A DNA stretch of 64,000 bases, from positions 124,001-188,000 of the forward strand of contig JAUYTN010000010.1 of assembly GCA_030695205.1 (NCBI GenBank). The letters are read 5' to 3'. The stretch is from Burkholderiaceae bacterium (GTDB taxonomy: Bacteria; Pseudomonadota; Gammaproteobacteria; Burkholderiales; Burkholderiaceae_C). Below are positions 9,588-19,117 of this stretch, piece by piece. The position numbers and the translations under genes are program-made. Under the pieces are notes generated by a model. It had not been told where the DNA came from. It saw only the letters and a program-made list of their open reading frames with translations, and did no database searches. How positions within the stretch are numbered: the stretch's first letter is position 1; each line of letters starts with the position of its first letter.

Positions 9588-10070
9588 TCAGTCAGGCAGC
9601 ATGGCCTCGATATGTTTGGCCAGGCTGGCGGGGGTATCGGTGGGGGCGTAGCGTTTCACGGTCTGGCCGGTTGCATCGACCAGAAACTTGGTGAAGTTCC
9701 ATTTGATGCCCTCCGACCCCAGCAGACCAGGGGCGGCCGATTTGAGGACCTTGAACAGCGGGTGGGCATGGGCACCGTTCACCTCGACCTTGGCAAACAT
9801 CGGAAAGGTCACGGCGTAGGTCAGGCTGCAAAACTGCGCAATGTCGGCGTCGGTGCCAGGCTCCTGGTTTCCAAACTGGTCGCACGGAAAGCCTAGCACG
9901 GCAAACCCCTGGTCTTTGTAGCGCTGGTACAGCTCTTCAAGGCCTTTGTACTGCGGGGTAAAGCCACACTTGCTGGCCACGTTGACCACCAGCAGCGTTT
10001 TGCCCTGGTAGTCGGCCAGCGTCTGTTGGGAGCCGTCGATGGTCTGGACGGCGATGTCTTGCAGGTTCAT
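9588..10070 (-). CDS. Glutathione peroxidase (BtuE type)
   Basis: 160 residues, the full length of bacterial glutathione/thioredoxin peroxidases. Catalytic tetrad context is present: NVASKCGFTPQY (peroxidatic Cys), GFPCDQFGNQEPG (Gln and the second Cys), and KWNFTKFLV (Trp, Asn). It reduces hydrogen or lipid peroxides in the cytoplasm with thioredoxin or glutathione. It lies between the chemoreceptor gene and a degraded arsA fragment, all on the same strand. Confidence 0.93.
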   Translation of the reverse strand: MNLQDIAVQTIDGSQQTLADYQGKTLLVVNVASKCGFTPQYKGLEELYQRYKDQGFAVLGFPCDQFGNQEPGTDADIAQFCSLTYAVTFPMFAKVEVNGAHAHPLFKVLKSAAPGLLGSEGIKWNFTKFLVDATGQTVKRYAPTDTPASLAKHIEAMLPD

Positions 10071-10139
10071 GGTGTGTGCCTTGTGTGGTCAGGTGGTGGT
10101 AAAAAAAATGCTTGCAGGTGTCAGGGGGCGTTGCCGGTT

Positions 10140-10335
10140 GGTACGGCGCGGGTCGTGCCGGGTGACCAGCACCACGGTGGTGAGCGCAGCCAGAGCGGCA
10201 GTGAAGCGGGCTTACTTCATCTTCAGGCCCGAGTGGGGGCTCAAGCAGGAGGCGCCACTGGCTGGTTGCTGAGCACAATGCCCAGCATGTCGTCGAGGTT
10301 GGAGGCCGCGTCGGTGCTGACCAGCAGCACGTCAA
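10140..10335 (-). pseudogene. Remnant of a second arsA copy
   Basis: Two blocks nearly identical to parts of the intact arsA are joined with the middle lost. On the minus strand one block reads VLLVSTDAASNLDDMLG then LSNQ (compare 7575-7650). The other matches the LKMQEARFNAALAAL to VVLVTRPDPR segment (compare 7135-7245), with an in-frame stop and a small deletion. More than 90 codons between the blocks are missing. No reading frame of use remains. It lies about 2.4 kb upstream, on the same strand, of the intact gene. Confidence 0.8.
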
Positions 10336-10439
10336 AGCGAAGACATCAAGGATGCCAGTAACGCTGCGGTCAAGACTGGAGCCTGCTGCCCGATCTGACT
10401 ACATACCGGTTCGTCATCACTCGGTCACAAGGGGTGTAT

Positions 10440-12188
10440 TCAGTGTGCGCCAGTCCCTTCGTGACCAACGCGGTTTCTGCCATTGTTTTTTGCCCAGTAC
10501 AAATGGCCATCGGCCATTTTGACGATGTGCTCCGGAAGACTGGTTGCATCGCAAACATCAGTAGCAACCCCCAAACTCACCGTGACATGATCGGCCACTT
10601 GAGAGCCTTTGTGGGGAAACTTGAGGGCGGCAATGTTGTTCTTGATCGCCATGGCAATGGCAATGGCACCCTCGTGGTTGGTTTCGGGCAGGAGACAAAT
10701 AAACTCTTCTCCGCCATATCTGGCCGCCAAATCCTGTGGGCGCCTCATGGCAGCTTTGATGGCACCTGCCACCACCTAAAGGCACTCGTCACCCCTCTGA
10801 TGACCGTAGGTGTCATTGAACGCCTTGAAATAATCAATGTCGATCATGATCACGGATAACGGGGCCTTGGTTCTGATCACCTGTCTGAATTCATTCCTCA
10901 GAGTTTCATCAAATTGACGGCGGTTTGCCAAGGCAGTCAATGAGTCGGTGCGGCTTAGCTTTTCCAGTTCGACGCTGTGCATCTGCTCCATAGACAGCAA
11001 CCGTTCCGCCAGCGCCGACTTGTCAAGGGCGATCGCATGGTCGGCCTCGATGCGGCGTAAGTGCAGCAGAAGGGCAAAGTGCAGAAACAGAATGTGGGCA
11101 ATGTTGCTGGCCATGCCAGATTGAATGCTCCATTCGGCAAATGGCAGGATGGCCAGGGTACTGAGAACATTAAGCAGGAGCAGCGAGGCATAGAGCAGAT
11201 AGGCCAGCGCCAGCAGACGCGCCCAGATCTCAGCCGTTTTCCACAGCCGCCATATGGGCCAGGGCACGGTGAGCAGGGAGACGGTGCCCGTCAACAGAAG
11301 AATCGTCATAAACAACTGGTACTGGCCAACCAGCGTCGCAACGAAGGTGACCAGGCTGCCAGCAATACCGAACTGGCTGAAGCGGTACAGGTAGGGGTGG
11401 TACTGTTTGAGCTCGAGAATCTTCATGAAGAACAGCCAACCCATGGCTGCCCCTGCCGAAATTGACAGCCCCAGCGCCAGGTTGGCCAGACCAGGCTGCT
11501 CGGGCAGCAGGAACTCGGCGACGAACCCATTGATGCCCAGCCATTGAATGCCGTTGACCAGCAGATAGCCGATATAGACCAGAAAAATGCTGCGGCGCGA
11601 CACCAGCCAGTTGGCTGTGTTGAACAGCAGCACCGTGAGGATCAGGCTGAAGTAAAGACCGAAACCAAAATAGCTGCCGCGCAAGTGCTGCTCGAATGCG
11701 CGCGGTTGCCACAGCTTGACGATGGCCGCCAGGGTGCTGCTGGTTTGCAGGCGGATGAATATGTCGTGGTGGCCTGGTTTGAAATCGAGTTTAAAAACGT
11801 GGCCACGGTAGGGCTCTTCCTTGGCAGTCTGCGGCAGGCGGTCGCCACTGCGCCGTTCGTCTATCCGGCCATCGGGGTCAATGTGAAAGAGACGAATGTC
11901 GTCAAGGTAGGGCGGCATCACCTCCAGCCAACGCGCGGACGGGTGATCCTGGTTGACTGACAGGTGCAGCCAGGCCGCATCAGGACTAAAGCCCAGACCC
12001 AAGTTGCCCGTGAGTGGCTTGAACTGGCCCCCGGCATGCGCAGATCGCACGTGCTCCAGGGTCAGTTGTGTTGTTTTGTCGCGCAAGACCGTGATCTGAC
12101 CTTGATTGAATGTGATGACCGCTGGGGTCTCGGCAAACAGCAGCGGCGACAGGAGAAGGAGCAGTAAGCCAAACAGCAGGTTGCGCAT
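10440..12188 (-). pseudogene. 7TMR-DISM diguanylate cyclase split by an in-frame amber codon
   Basis: From 12188 the protein has a signal peptide ([18 protein letters not shown]), an extracellular 7TMR-DISMED2-like domain (about 40-165), seven hydrophobic helices (about 185-380), a short coiled coil and the first half of a GGDEF domain, ending GHQRGDECL. Then comes TAG (10778-10776). The same frame continues without change as VVAGAIKAA, with an RPQD inhibitory site and the GGEEF active-site loop, to a normal end at 10440. Family alignment suggests the stop replaced a glutamine codon (CAG to TAG). A GTG just after the stop could start a 111-residue fragment, but that lacks half the domain. Nonsense mutation, suppression or a sequence error are the options. 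Confidence 0.85.
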
Positions 12189-12525
12189 CTCAAGTCTTTC
12201 TGCATGCGCACCAGACGGTTGCAGCCAGTGCATAAGTCCGTGCGCGTCTTGTCGATGATTCGCAGCTGGTGTCACAAGGCCACTGGGTCTGGGTTGACCT
12301 CGCTTGTGTTCCATAGAACGCGGCGATCAATTCAAACTGTCTAGACCATCGGCCACCGTGGCGTTGCACCATTTTTCGCCATCACGCCAGTTGGGAACTA
12401 CCAGACCGGTCATGAGCGACTCAGTTACATGCTACAGCGGACCGGCTTGCCCAGTGTCACCCGGTATTCAGATTGGCCTTGAGTCTGCCCAGGAATTTGT
12501 CACATTCCAGCCTTCGTCTGCGTGA
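12189..12525. other. Intergenic stretch with no recognised feature
   Basis: Spacer between the start of the broken GGDEF gene and the EAL remnant. I see no long open frame with family features, no terminator hairpin and no clear promoter. It may be worn-down coding sequence, since the EAL gene to the right lacks its 5' half, but nothing here can be matched to it. Confidence 0.4.
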
Positions 12526-13083
12526 CAGATGGCCCAATGGCAACGTTTAAGACTGCGACTGCCGATAAGCGTGAATATCGATGCGCGGTAGTTGCAACAA
12601 ATCGGGTTTGCGGCTCAGCTCAGCGCACTTCTGGCGAAGCACCCTGAGGTCTCGGCCCAACTGTTGCAACTGGAGGTGCTGGAAACCAGCGCTGTGGAAG
12701 ACGTGGGCACAGTCGGTTTGGCCATCCGAGCGTGCGAAGGTATGGGAGTGACGTTTGCCTTGGACGACTTCGGTACTGGGTACTCCTCGCTGACCTACCT
12801 GCGCCGCCTGCCCGCTGAAATCCTCAAAATTGACCAGAGTTTTGTGCGCGGCATGCTCGCTGATGAGGACGATCTTGCCATTGTCAGCGGTGTCATTGGC
12901 CTGGCTAAGGCGTTTGGGAGGACCGTGATCGCTGAAGGGGTGGAAACCGAGGCACACGGGCAAATGCTGCTGTCATTGGGCTGCGATTTGGCTCAAGGCT
13001 ACGGCATTGCCCGACCCATGCCCGCAGCCGACGTGATCGACTGGGTACAACGCTGGCAGGCCGGCGTGCGCTGGCTGGCCTGA
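12526..13083 (+). pseudogene. EAL-domain phosphodiesterase remnant (5'-truncated, with amber)
   Basis: The second half of an EAL domain is clear: LQLEVLETSAVED, FALDDFGTGYSSL (metal-binding DDFGTG loop), LKIDQSFV, VIAEGVET, GYGIARPMP. In the same frame upstream, MAQWQRLRLRLPISVNIDAR is followed by TAG (12589-12591) where the family has Gln (ARQL), again CAG to TAG. A further in-frame TGA lies at 12523. The N-terminal part with the EAL motif itself is gone, so it cannot hydrolyse c-di-GMP. It is on the strand opposite the broken GGDEF gene. Confidence 0.8.
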
Positions 13084-13242
13084 GCGCAAGGTGTTCTCAA
13101 TCGGCATCGTCACCGTCATGAGGCCAACGCAGTCCGACACCGGTGTGATCCAGCAAGCCTTCCCTTCACCCCGTCTAAGCACACGTCGCCAACGATGCAG
13201 CCATTGGGTGCATGCGTTTAAATTGCCCAGGCAACCCAACCG

Positions 13243-14577
13243 TCAGCGCATCTCGAACAGCTCCTGATGAAAGCGCGCGGCAGGCAGGCCCATGGCCACG
13301 AGGTTTTTTTTCAGGGCTTGACCGAAGGCACTGGGGCCGCAGAACCAGAAGTCGGCATCGTGCCAGTTGGGCACTTGTGCGGCAATCCGGTCTGCGGTCA
13401 GCAGGCCGTCTCGTGGGTCCCACAGCACATGCAGACCCACGCGGGCATCGCTGGCGTCTTTCTCCAGCAGGCCCATCACGTGCGGATCAAGCACTGCCGT
13501 GGTGTGAAACAGGTCAATGGCTTTGCCGTCAGGCGCTTGCGCCAGTGCTTTCATGCGCGCCACAAACGGCGTGATGCCTATGCCTGCGCCCACCCATATC
13601 TGGCGCGGTTGCGCACCCTGAAAGTTGAAGCGGCCATACGGTCCCTCTACCTTCACCACATCGCCCACCTGGGTACGGTTCGCCAGGGTGCGGGTGTAGT
13701 CGCCCAGGGCTTTGATGATGAAGGTCAGGCGGCCGTCGTTGCGCCAGTCTGATGAGATGGTGTAAGGGTGGGCACCCTCGTCGGCATGCAGGGTGACGAA
13801 GGCAAACTGCCCCGGCACATGACCCGCCCATTGGCCCTGACACTGAATGTCGATTTCCAGCACCTTCAGCAACCCATGCTGGCGCACAGCGGCCACCTCG
13901 CCCACCAGCTGGCGACGTGCGGCCCTGCGGCCCGACAGCGTCAGCACGGCAGCCACGGTACCGGCCAGCAGCAGAACGGCCATCACCAGGCCCAACGGGC
14001 TGCTCCAGTACTCAAACTTGAGCAACACCACCGAATGCCACACCAGTGCCAGGTAGGCCACTGCAATCAGGTGATGGGTCTTGAAAAAATAGCGGTAAGG
14101 GAAGCGCTTGACCAGCGCCAGCACCATGAGCAGCACGGCAGCATAAAACGCCCACTCGCCCACGCTCTCTGCCAGGCCGCGCTGGGTGGACAGCCACTGC
14201 TGCACACTGCCTTCGGGCAGCACGGGCCGGAGGCCGCGCTCGGGGCGTGCAAGCCAGCCCCACCCCACCGCCCATTTGGTGCCTTGGGCCAGCAACCAGT
14301 GGCTGATGGCCAGCACCAGCCCTGCAATGCCCAGCCACTTGTGCAGGCGGTACATCTTGTCAAGCCCGCCCAGGGTGGACTCGAACCACACCGGCCGCAC
14401 CGCGAGCACCATGGCCACACTCATCACGCCGATGGTCAGCACACCGCTGGCCTGCATGAATACCGCACGCCATGCAAAAAAGTGAGGCAGCGCGGCCCAT
14501 AGGGTGGTGTCGGTCCACCACCAAAGCGCGGACAAGGCCAGTAGAAAAAACCAGAAAAATCGCTTGATGTGGGCCAT
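13243..14577 (-). CDS. Ferric reductase-like membrane flavoprotein
   Basis: 444 residues. The N-terminal half has six or so hydrophobic helices of the ferric-reductase-like type, with histidines in RLHKWLGIAGLVLAISHW and KTHHLIAVAYLALVWHS that fit haem ligation. The C-terminal half is an FNR-type module: FAD-binding HPYTISS (about 265), GPYGRFNF, NAD-binding GAGIGITPF, and FCGPSAFGQAL near the end. It moves electrons from NAD(P)H through FAD and haem across the membrane; the acceptor (iron, oxygen or other) is unknown. It is a single gene whose start faces the lipoprotein gene to its right. Confidence 0.85.
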   Translation of the reverse strand: MAHIKRFFWFFLLALSALWWWTDTTLWAALPHFFAWRAVFMQASGVLTIGVMSVAMVLAVRPVWFESTLGGLDKMYRLHKWLGIAGLVLAISHWLLAQGTKWAVGWGWLARPERGLRPVLPEGSVQQWLSTQRGLAESVGEWAFYAAVLLMVLALVKRFPYRYFFKTHHLIAVAYLALVWHSVVLLKFEYWSSPLGLVMAVLLLAGTVAAVLTLSGRRAARRQLVGEVAAVRQHGLLKVLEIDIQCQGQWAGHVPGQFAFVTLHADEGAHPYTISSDWRNDGRLTFIIKALGDYTRTLANRTQVGDVVKVEGPYGRFNFQGAQPRQIWVGAGIGITPFVARMKALAQAPDGKAIDLFHTTAVLDPHVMGLLEKDASDARVGLHVLWDPRDGLLTADRIAAQVPNWHDADFWFCGPSAFGQALKKNLVAMGLPAARFHQELFEMR

Positions 14578-14820
14578 GGTGCACTGCGCTTTGCTTCAAT
14601 GAGGCCAAGCTTAGAAACACCCAGTAAAGCCGCGGTTAACGTTGCGCGTCTGTGCGGCAAACCTGCACCCATCGTGGGCGGGGCTTTCGGCCTGCAGTGA
14701 CAGCCAAGCGGGTTCCGCCACGCACCCGGTGGCGGCGCTGTCACTGCAAAGACACACATGGTTCATACATTCGCAGCTTTACGCCCTGCCCTTGTCTGAA
14801 CCCAAGCCTAACTGCCCGCC

Positions 14821-16506
14821 ATGAACCTGTTGTCTGCCCCTCGTACTCTGCTCGCAACCGCCGTGCTGGCCGCCCTGACCGCCTGTGGCGGCAGCGACGA
14901 CCCGGTGCCCGTTCCGGTTCCCGCTCCAGTCGTCGACACCACACCTGCCAAAGCCACGCTGGTGGGCCGCTATGCCCAAAACACCACGGCGGGCATGTCT
15001 GAAATTGTGGCGTACCACGCCGCCAGCCGTTCGATGTTCATCACGGTGGACAGCGCCACCACCAAGTCTTCGTTTCAGCGCATCAGCCTGGCCAACCTGG
15101 GCAGCACTGCGCTGGCCAATCCTGTTACCGCCAGCAATTTGACGGCTGGGTCCGTGACGTCGGTGTCCGCCGATGTCAATGGCGCGGGCTTTACCGCTGG
15201 TGGCGTTCAGACGCTCGCCATCAGCGGCAACCTGTTGGCCATTGCTGTGCAGGCAACCCCCAAAACCGACAACGGCGTGGTGGCGTTTTACCGCCTCGAT
15301 GCCCTGGGCAATGCCACGTACCTGAAGAAAGTGACCGTTGGCAGCCTGCCCGACGGCATGGCCTTCACGCCAGACGGCAGCAAACTGGTGGTGGCCAATG
15401 AGGGTGAGCTCAGCGTGTCGTTTGCCACCGATGGCATTGACCCCGATGGCACTGTTTCGGTCATCGCAGTGGCCAATGGCACACCGGCTGACACTGCCAC
15501 CACCCTGGGCTTTGCCGATTTCAACATCGATGGCAGGCGATTCAGTGAGTTGCCAGCCGCCGTGCGCATCGGCCGCAGCGGCGCTACCGTGGCGCAGGAC
15601 ATGGAGCCTGAGTATGTGAGCATCACTCCCGATGGCACCAAGGCCCATGTCACCTTGCAGGAGAACAATGCCGTTGCAGTGGTGGACCTGGCCACCAACC
15701 GAATCGAGCGCATCGTGGCCATGGGGTTCAAAAACCATGGCTTGGCTGCCAATGCACTGGCTCCTTCGGACAAAGTGGCCGCCACCGCACCGTTTGCACT
15801 CAAGTCCTACCCCAACCTGTTTGGCGTGTACATGCCCGACGGCATTGCCAGCTTCACGGTCAACGGCGTCAGCTACTTCATCACCGCCAACGAGGGCGAC
15901 GATCGCGACGATTTTCTGGCATCGGCCGAAACGCAACGTGCAGGCCACGCCAGCATCGTCCTCAGCCCCACGGCTTTCCCCAACGCAGCGGTGCTCAAAG
16001 GCGAGACCGAGCTGGGCCGCCTCAACATCATCCGCACCATGGGCCTGAACAGTCAGGGACAGTACGAGCGCCTGTACACCTTGGGCGGCCGTTCGTTCTC
16101 TATTTACAACGCGCAGACCGGAGCCCAGGTGTACGACTCGGGCTCAGACCTGGAGCGCCGTGCGTACGCCACGCTGCCCATCAGCCTGCTGGGCAGCGCA
16201 CAGGTCAAAGACCGACTGGACAACAAAGGCCCGGAGCCAGAAAGCGTGGCAATTGGCCAAGTGCGCGGTCGGCCGCATGCGTTTGTGGCGCTGGAGCGCA
16301 CCAGTGCCATTCTGGTGTACGACGTGAGCAACCCTGCCAGCCCCGTGTTTGTGCAGTGGCTGCAAAACACCACCACCCTGGCTGACGGTGATGTGTCGCC
16401 AGAGGGCCTGGCCTTCGTGCCCGCCGACCAAAGCCCCTCCGGTCAGGCGCTGCTGCTGGCTGGGCACGAGGTCAGTGGCACCGTGTCGGTGTGGGAATTG
16501 CGCTGA
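14821..16506 (+). CDS. Choice-of-anchor-I type lipoprotein with beta-propeller repeats
   Basis: 561 residues. Lipoprotein signal ending ALTAC (lipobox, Cys about 22), then a proline-valine linker. The body has YVTN/propeller-like blades: LPDGMAFTPDGSKLVVANEGE, DMEPEYVSITPDGTKAHVTLQ and ENNAVAVVDLATN, then GVSYFITANEGDDRDD and EPESVAIG. This layout is that of choice-of-anchor-I proteins, often annotated as alkaline-phosphatase- or phytase-like; the activity is not proved. It would be lipid-anchored on the outside of a membrane. Convergent with the FeS photolyase gene. Confidence 0.8.
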   Translation: MNLLSAPRTLLATAVLAALTACGGSDDPVPVPVPAPVVDTTPAKATLVGRYAQNTTAGMSEIVAYHAASRSMFITVDSATTKSSFQRISLANLGSTALANPVTASNLTAGSVTSVSADVNGAGFTAGGVQTLAISGNLLAIAVQATPKTDNGVVAFYRLDALGNATYLKKVTVGSLPDGMAFTPDGSKLVVANEGELSVSFATDGIDPDGTVSVIAVANGTPADTATTLGFADFNIDGRRFSELPAAVRIGRSGATVAQDMEPEYVSITPDGTKAHVTLQENNAVAVVDLATNRIERIVAMGFKNHGLAANALAPSDKVAATAPFALKSYPNLFGVYMPDGIASFTVNGVSYFITANEGDDRDDFLASAETQRAGHASIVLSPTAFPNAAVLKGETELGRLNIIRTMGLNSQGQYERLYTLGGRSFSIYNAQTGAQVYDSGSDLERRAYATLPISLLGSAQVKDRLDNKGPEPESVAIGQVRGRPHAFVALERTSAILVYDVSNPASPVFVQWLQNTTTLADGDVSPEGLAFVPADQSPSGQALLLAGHEVSGTVSVWELR

Positions 16507-16525
16507 CACTCGCCGCAGGCCCCGG

Positions 16526-18121
16526 TCACAAGCTGTCGATGCGTGCCAGGTTCAATTGAACCTGGGCTTGCACGGCTGCCTTGTCACCATGGCTCATCTT
16601 CTCCAGTTGACGGTACACCAGCGCCAGCCGCACGTTGCTGCCCAGCCGCTCGCGGTGGCGCAGAAAAAAGTCCCAGTACAGCGCGTTGAACGGGCAGGCT
16701 TCTTTGCCTGCGTCTTTGCCTGTGCCGGTGCCCATTTTGATTTTGGCGCTGTACGCGCAGCCCTGGCAGTGGTCGCTCATGCGGCCTATGTAGCTGGCGC
16801 TGGCGGCGTAGGGCTTGGTGGCCAGGCGGCCGCCATCGGCAAACTGGCTCATACCCAGCGTGTTGGGCGCTTCCACCCACTCGAACGCGTCGATGTACAC
16901 GCCCAGGTACCAGCGGTGCAACTCGGTGGGGTTCAGCCCGGCCAGCAGGGCAAAGTTGCCAATCACCATCAAGCGTTGAATGTGGTGGGCGTAGGCGTGT
17001 TCCAGCGACTGGCCCACCGCCTGCTTCATACAGGCCATGCGGGTGTCGCCCGTCCAGAACCAAGCGGGCAGCGGGCGCTGGTGATTCAGCGCGTTGACCT
17101 CGGTGTAGCCCGGCATGTGCGCCCAGTACACGCCGCGCACGTACTCGCGCCAGCCCAGAATTTGCCGGATGAAGCCTTCCACAGCCGCCAGCGGCGCGTG
17201 CCCGCTGCGGTAGGCGGCCTCGGCCGCTTGCACCGCTTCCTGCGGCTGGAGCATTTTGGTGTTGAGTGAAAACGATAGCAATGAATGGAACAGGCGAATG
17301 CGCCCGGTGGCCATGGCATCTTCAAAATCGCCAAAGTGCGGCAGGGCGTGTGTGATGAACGACTGCAGCAGCGCCAGCGATTCGGCCCGGTTCAGCGGCC
17401 AGCGGAAGGCTGCGGCTTGTGGGTTGCCAAAGGTCTTGACGCCTGCCGCCTGAATGGTGGCCCACAGCGCGCTGTGGTCGTGGGTGGGGCGTGGGTCAGC
17501 GGGCTCGGCCGGGGTGCCGCGCCAGGGCTTGCGGTTGTCGTGGTCAAAGTTCCACTGCTCGCCTTCCGGTTCGCCGCCTGTTGTCATCAACACGTTGTGG
17601 CGGCGGCGCAGGCCGCGGTAGAAGTGCTCCATCAGCCACTGCTTGCGCGTGCCAAACAGGCGGGCGCACTCGTCGCGCGGGGTGTAGAAGTGTTCGGTGT
17701 CCACCGCCTGGCACTCAAACGGCTGCTGGCTGGCCCAGTGGGTCAGTTGCTGGTCCAGCCGCCACTCTTCAGGCGCCTGCCACTGCACGTGCTGGGCGTT
17801 GTAATGGGCTACCAGCGCGTCAAGGTTGGTCGTCAGGCTCTGGCGGTTGCTGGGGTCGTTGATGGCCACATAGCGCACGCGATGGCCTTGGCTTTTCAGG
17901 TGGGAGCAGAAGTCGCGCATGGCCGCAAAAATGCCCAGCACCTTTTGGGCGTGGTGCAGCACGTAGTCGGTCTCTTGCCGCATCTCCATCAGCACCACCA
18001 CCACATGCGGTTGCGGCTGGGCAAACCAGCTGTGCAAGGGGTTGAGCTGGTCGCCCAGCACCAGGCGCAGGGTATGGGCGGTGGTGGCGGGTGCGTCGGT
18101 GGGTTCGGTGGTTGACGTCAT
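16526..18121 (-). CDS. FeS-containing bacterial cryptochrome/(6-4) photolyase (FeS-BCP)
   Basis: 531 residues, typical length. The N-terminus (LRLVLGDQLN, then MRQETDYVLHH) is that of photolyase-related proteins of the FeS-BCP/PhrB group. The FAD-binding helical part contains MRWPLNR-like and GWREYVRGVYW segments. Four cysteines that could hold a 4Fe-4S cluster are in the expected contexts: ACMKQ, HCQGC (two) and ACPFNALYW. Members repair (6-4) photoproducts in light. The gene starts directly beside a dispersed repeat copy and is divergent from hicAB. Confidence 0.9.
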   Translation of the reverse strand: MTSTTEPTDAPATTAHTLRLVLGDQLNPLHSWFAQPQPHVVVVLMEMRQETDYVLHHAQKVLGIFAAMRDFCSHLKSQGHRVRYVAINDPSNRQSLTTNLDALVAHYNAQHVQWQAPEEWRLDQQLTHWASQQPFECQAVDTEHFYTPRDECARLFGTRKQWLMEHFYRGLRRRHNVLMTTGGEPEGEQWNFDHDNRKPWRGTPAEPADPRPTHDHSALWATIQAAGVKTFGNPQAAAFRWPLNRAESLALLQSFITHALPHFGDFEDAMATGRIRLFHSLLSFSLNTKMLQPQEAVQAAEAAYRSGHAPLAAVEGFIRQILGWREYVRGVYWAHMPGYTEVNALNHQRPLPAWFWTGDTRMACMKQAVGQSLEHAYAHHIQRLMVIGNFALLAGLNPTELHRWYLGVYIDAFEWVEAPNTLGMSQFADGGRLATKPYAASASYIGRMSDHCQGCAYSAKIKMGTGTGKDAGKEACPFNALYWDFFLRHRERLGSNVRLALVYRQLEKMSHGDKAAVQAQVQLNLARIDSL

Positions 18122-18123
18122 TT

Positions 18124-18183
18124 TTGAGAAATATTGGGCTTTATCGCATGCTGCATATGCGCTGACAGCTATGCTTTATCTTG
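18124..18183 (-). repeat. Dispersed AT-rich repeat, copy I
   Basis: Minus strand: ATAGC, 19 bases, TGCG, then ATAAAGCCC and an AT-rich tail. It lies in the leader of the FeS photolyase gene, ending three bases before its start codon, in the spacer between that gene and hicA. Confidence 0.6.
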
Positions 18184-18270
18184 TGCATGTTGCAGCACTG
18201 TGGGCGCTAGTGGGTGTCGGACCTCATAGTCTTGGGTGCATTTTTGTGTAGTTGTGTGTATAGTTGGCGC

Positions 18271-18450
18271 ATGAAAAGTGCCGATGTCATCAAACAACTG
18301 AAGGCTGACGGTTGGTTTGTGGTGCATGTGGTGGGCTCACACCATCAACTCAAACACCCTACCAAACCTGGCAAGGTGACGGTGCCACACCCCAAGAAAG
18401 ACCTGCCACTGCCCACGGTGCGCAGCATCTTCAAACAAGCCGGGCTGTGA
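18271..18450 (+). CDS. hicA: HicA-type mRNA interferase toxin
   Basis: 59 residues, the usual HicA length. dsRBD-like fold with the signature GSHHQLKHP (catalytic His24) and the C-terminal LPLPTVRSIFKQAGL. HicA cuts mRNA independently of ribosomes. The ATG at 18271 is the only start that gives a normal N-terminus (MKSADVIKQLKADGW). A TATAGT just upstream (about 18260) could be a -10 box, giving a very short leader. It is followed 24 bases later by the hicB antitoxin. Confidence 0.93.
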   Translation: MKSADVIKQLKADGWFVVHVVGSHHQLKHPTKPGKVTVPHPKKDLPLPTVRSIFKQAGL

Positions 18451-18474
18451 AGCCCTGGACCAGGAGTACCCAAA

Positions 18475-18864
18475 ATGCTTTACCCCGTTTACGTGCATGT
18501 GGGCAACCAGACTGAGGCCCACGGCGTGCTGTTTCCGGACTTTGCGGGCTGTCACAGTGCGGCTGACACCTGGGACGCACTGCCCGCCGCCATTCAAGAG
18601 GCGGTGGAGGCGCACTTTCATGGAGAGCCCGGCGCGGTGCCCGCCCCCACGCCCTTGGAGCAACTGGCCAACCACCCCGACTACCAAGGCGGCGTGTGGA
18701 TGCTGGCCGACATTGACATCAGCCGCATCAACGCCGCCCCCGTGCGCCTGAACATCAGCCTGCCCGCCAACCTGGTGCAGCAAATTGATACCTACGCCAG
18801 CGCGCACCACATGACAAGGTCGGGCTTTCTGGCCCGCGCCGCGCAGCAGGCTATGCAAAGCTAA
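18475..18864 (+). CDS. hicB: HicB-type antitoxin
   Basis: 129 residues. N-terminal HicB partial RNase H-like fold (YPVYVHV, FPDFAGCHSAADTWDAL), and a C-terminal ribbon-helix-helix-like DNA-binding part (VRLNISLPANLVQQID then MTRSGFLARAAQQAM). It binds and blocks HicA and represses its own operon. The toxin-first order is normal for hicAB. Confidence 0.92.
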   Translation: MLYPVYVHVGNQTEAHGVLFPDFAGCHSAADTWDALPAAIQEAVEAHFHGEPGAVPAPTPLEQLANHPDYQGGVWMLADIDISRINAAPVRLNISLPANLVQQIDTYASAHHMTRSGFLARAAQQAMQS

Positions 18865-19117
18865 AGCGCGGCACGCCATCCACACCTACCGCCGACCAAG
18901 GCGTTTTTTTGCTTCTGCAGCCTGCCAACCACCTGCCTCATGCAGACCCAGCTGTGTGCGCCGGTCCAGAGACAGGCTGGCAGCTGGTGGTGATGTTGTC
19001 TGTCTGGTGCCTCCGCGCGCTGCCGCACAGATGCATGCCCGCACAGCCACCAAGCTGCTGGCACGTGCTGCGCGCTGGCGCAGCCCGAGCAAATGCCCAA
19101 CCCTTCCAGGAGTGCCC

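Noticed and set aside
17270..17305. TAGC-N19-TGCG match inside the FeS photolyase gene
   Set aside because: It falls in a conserved protein segment (RLFHSLLS), is not AT-rich and lacks the other repeat features; one or two such hits are expected by chance.
18865..19117. Possible small gene between hicB and the alcohol dehydrogenase
   Set aside because: Only short frames without ribosome site or family likeness; the frame upstream of the dehydrogenase start has no conserved residues.
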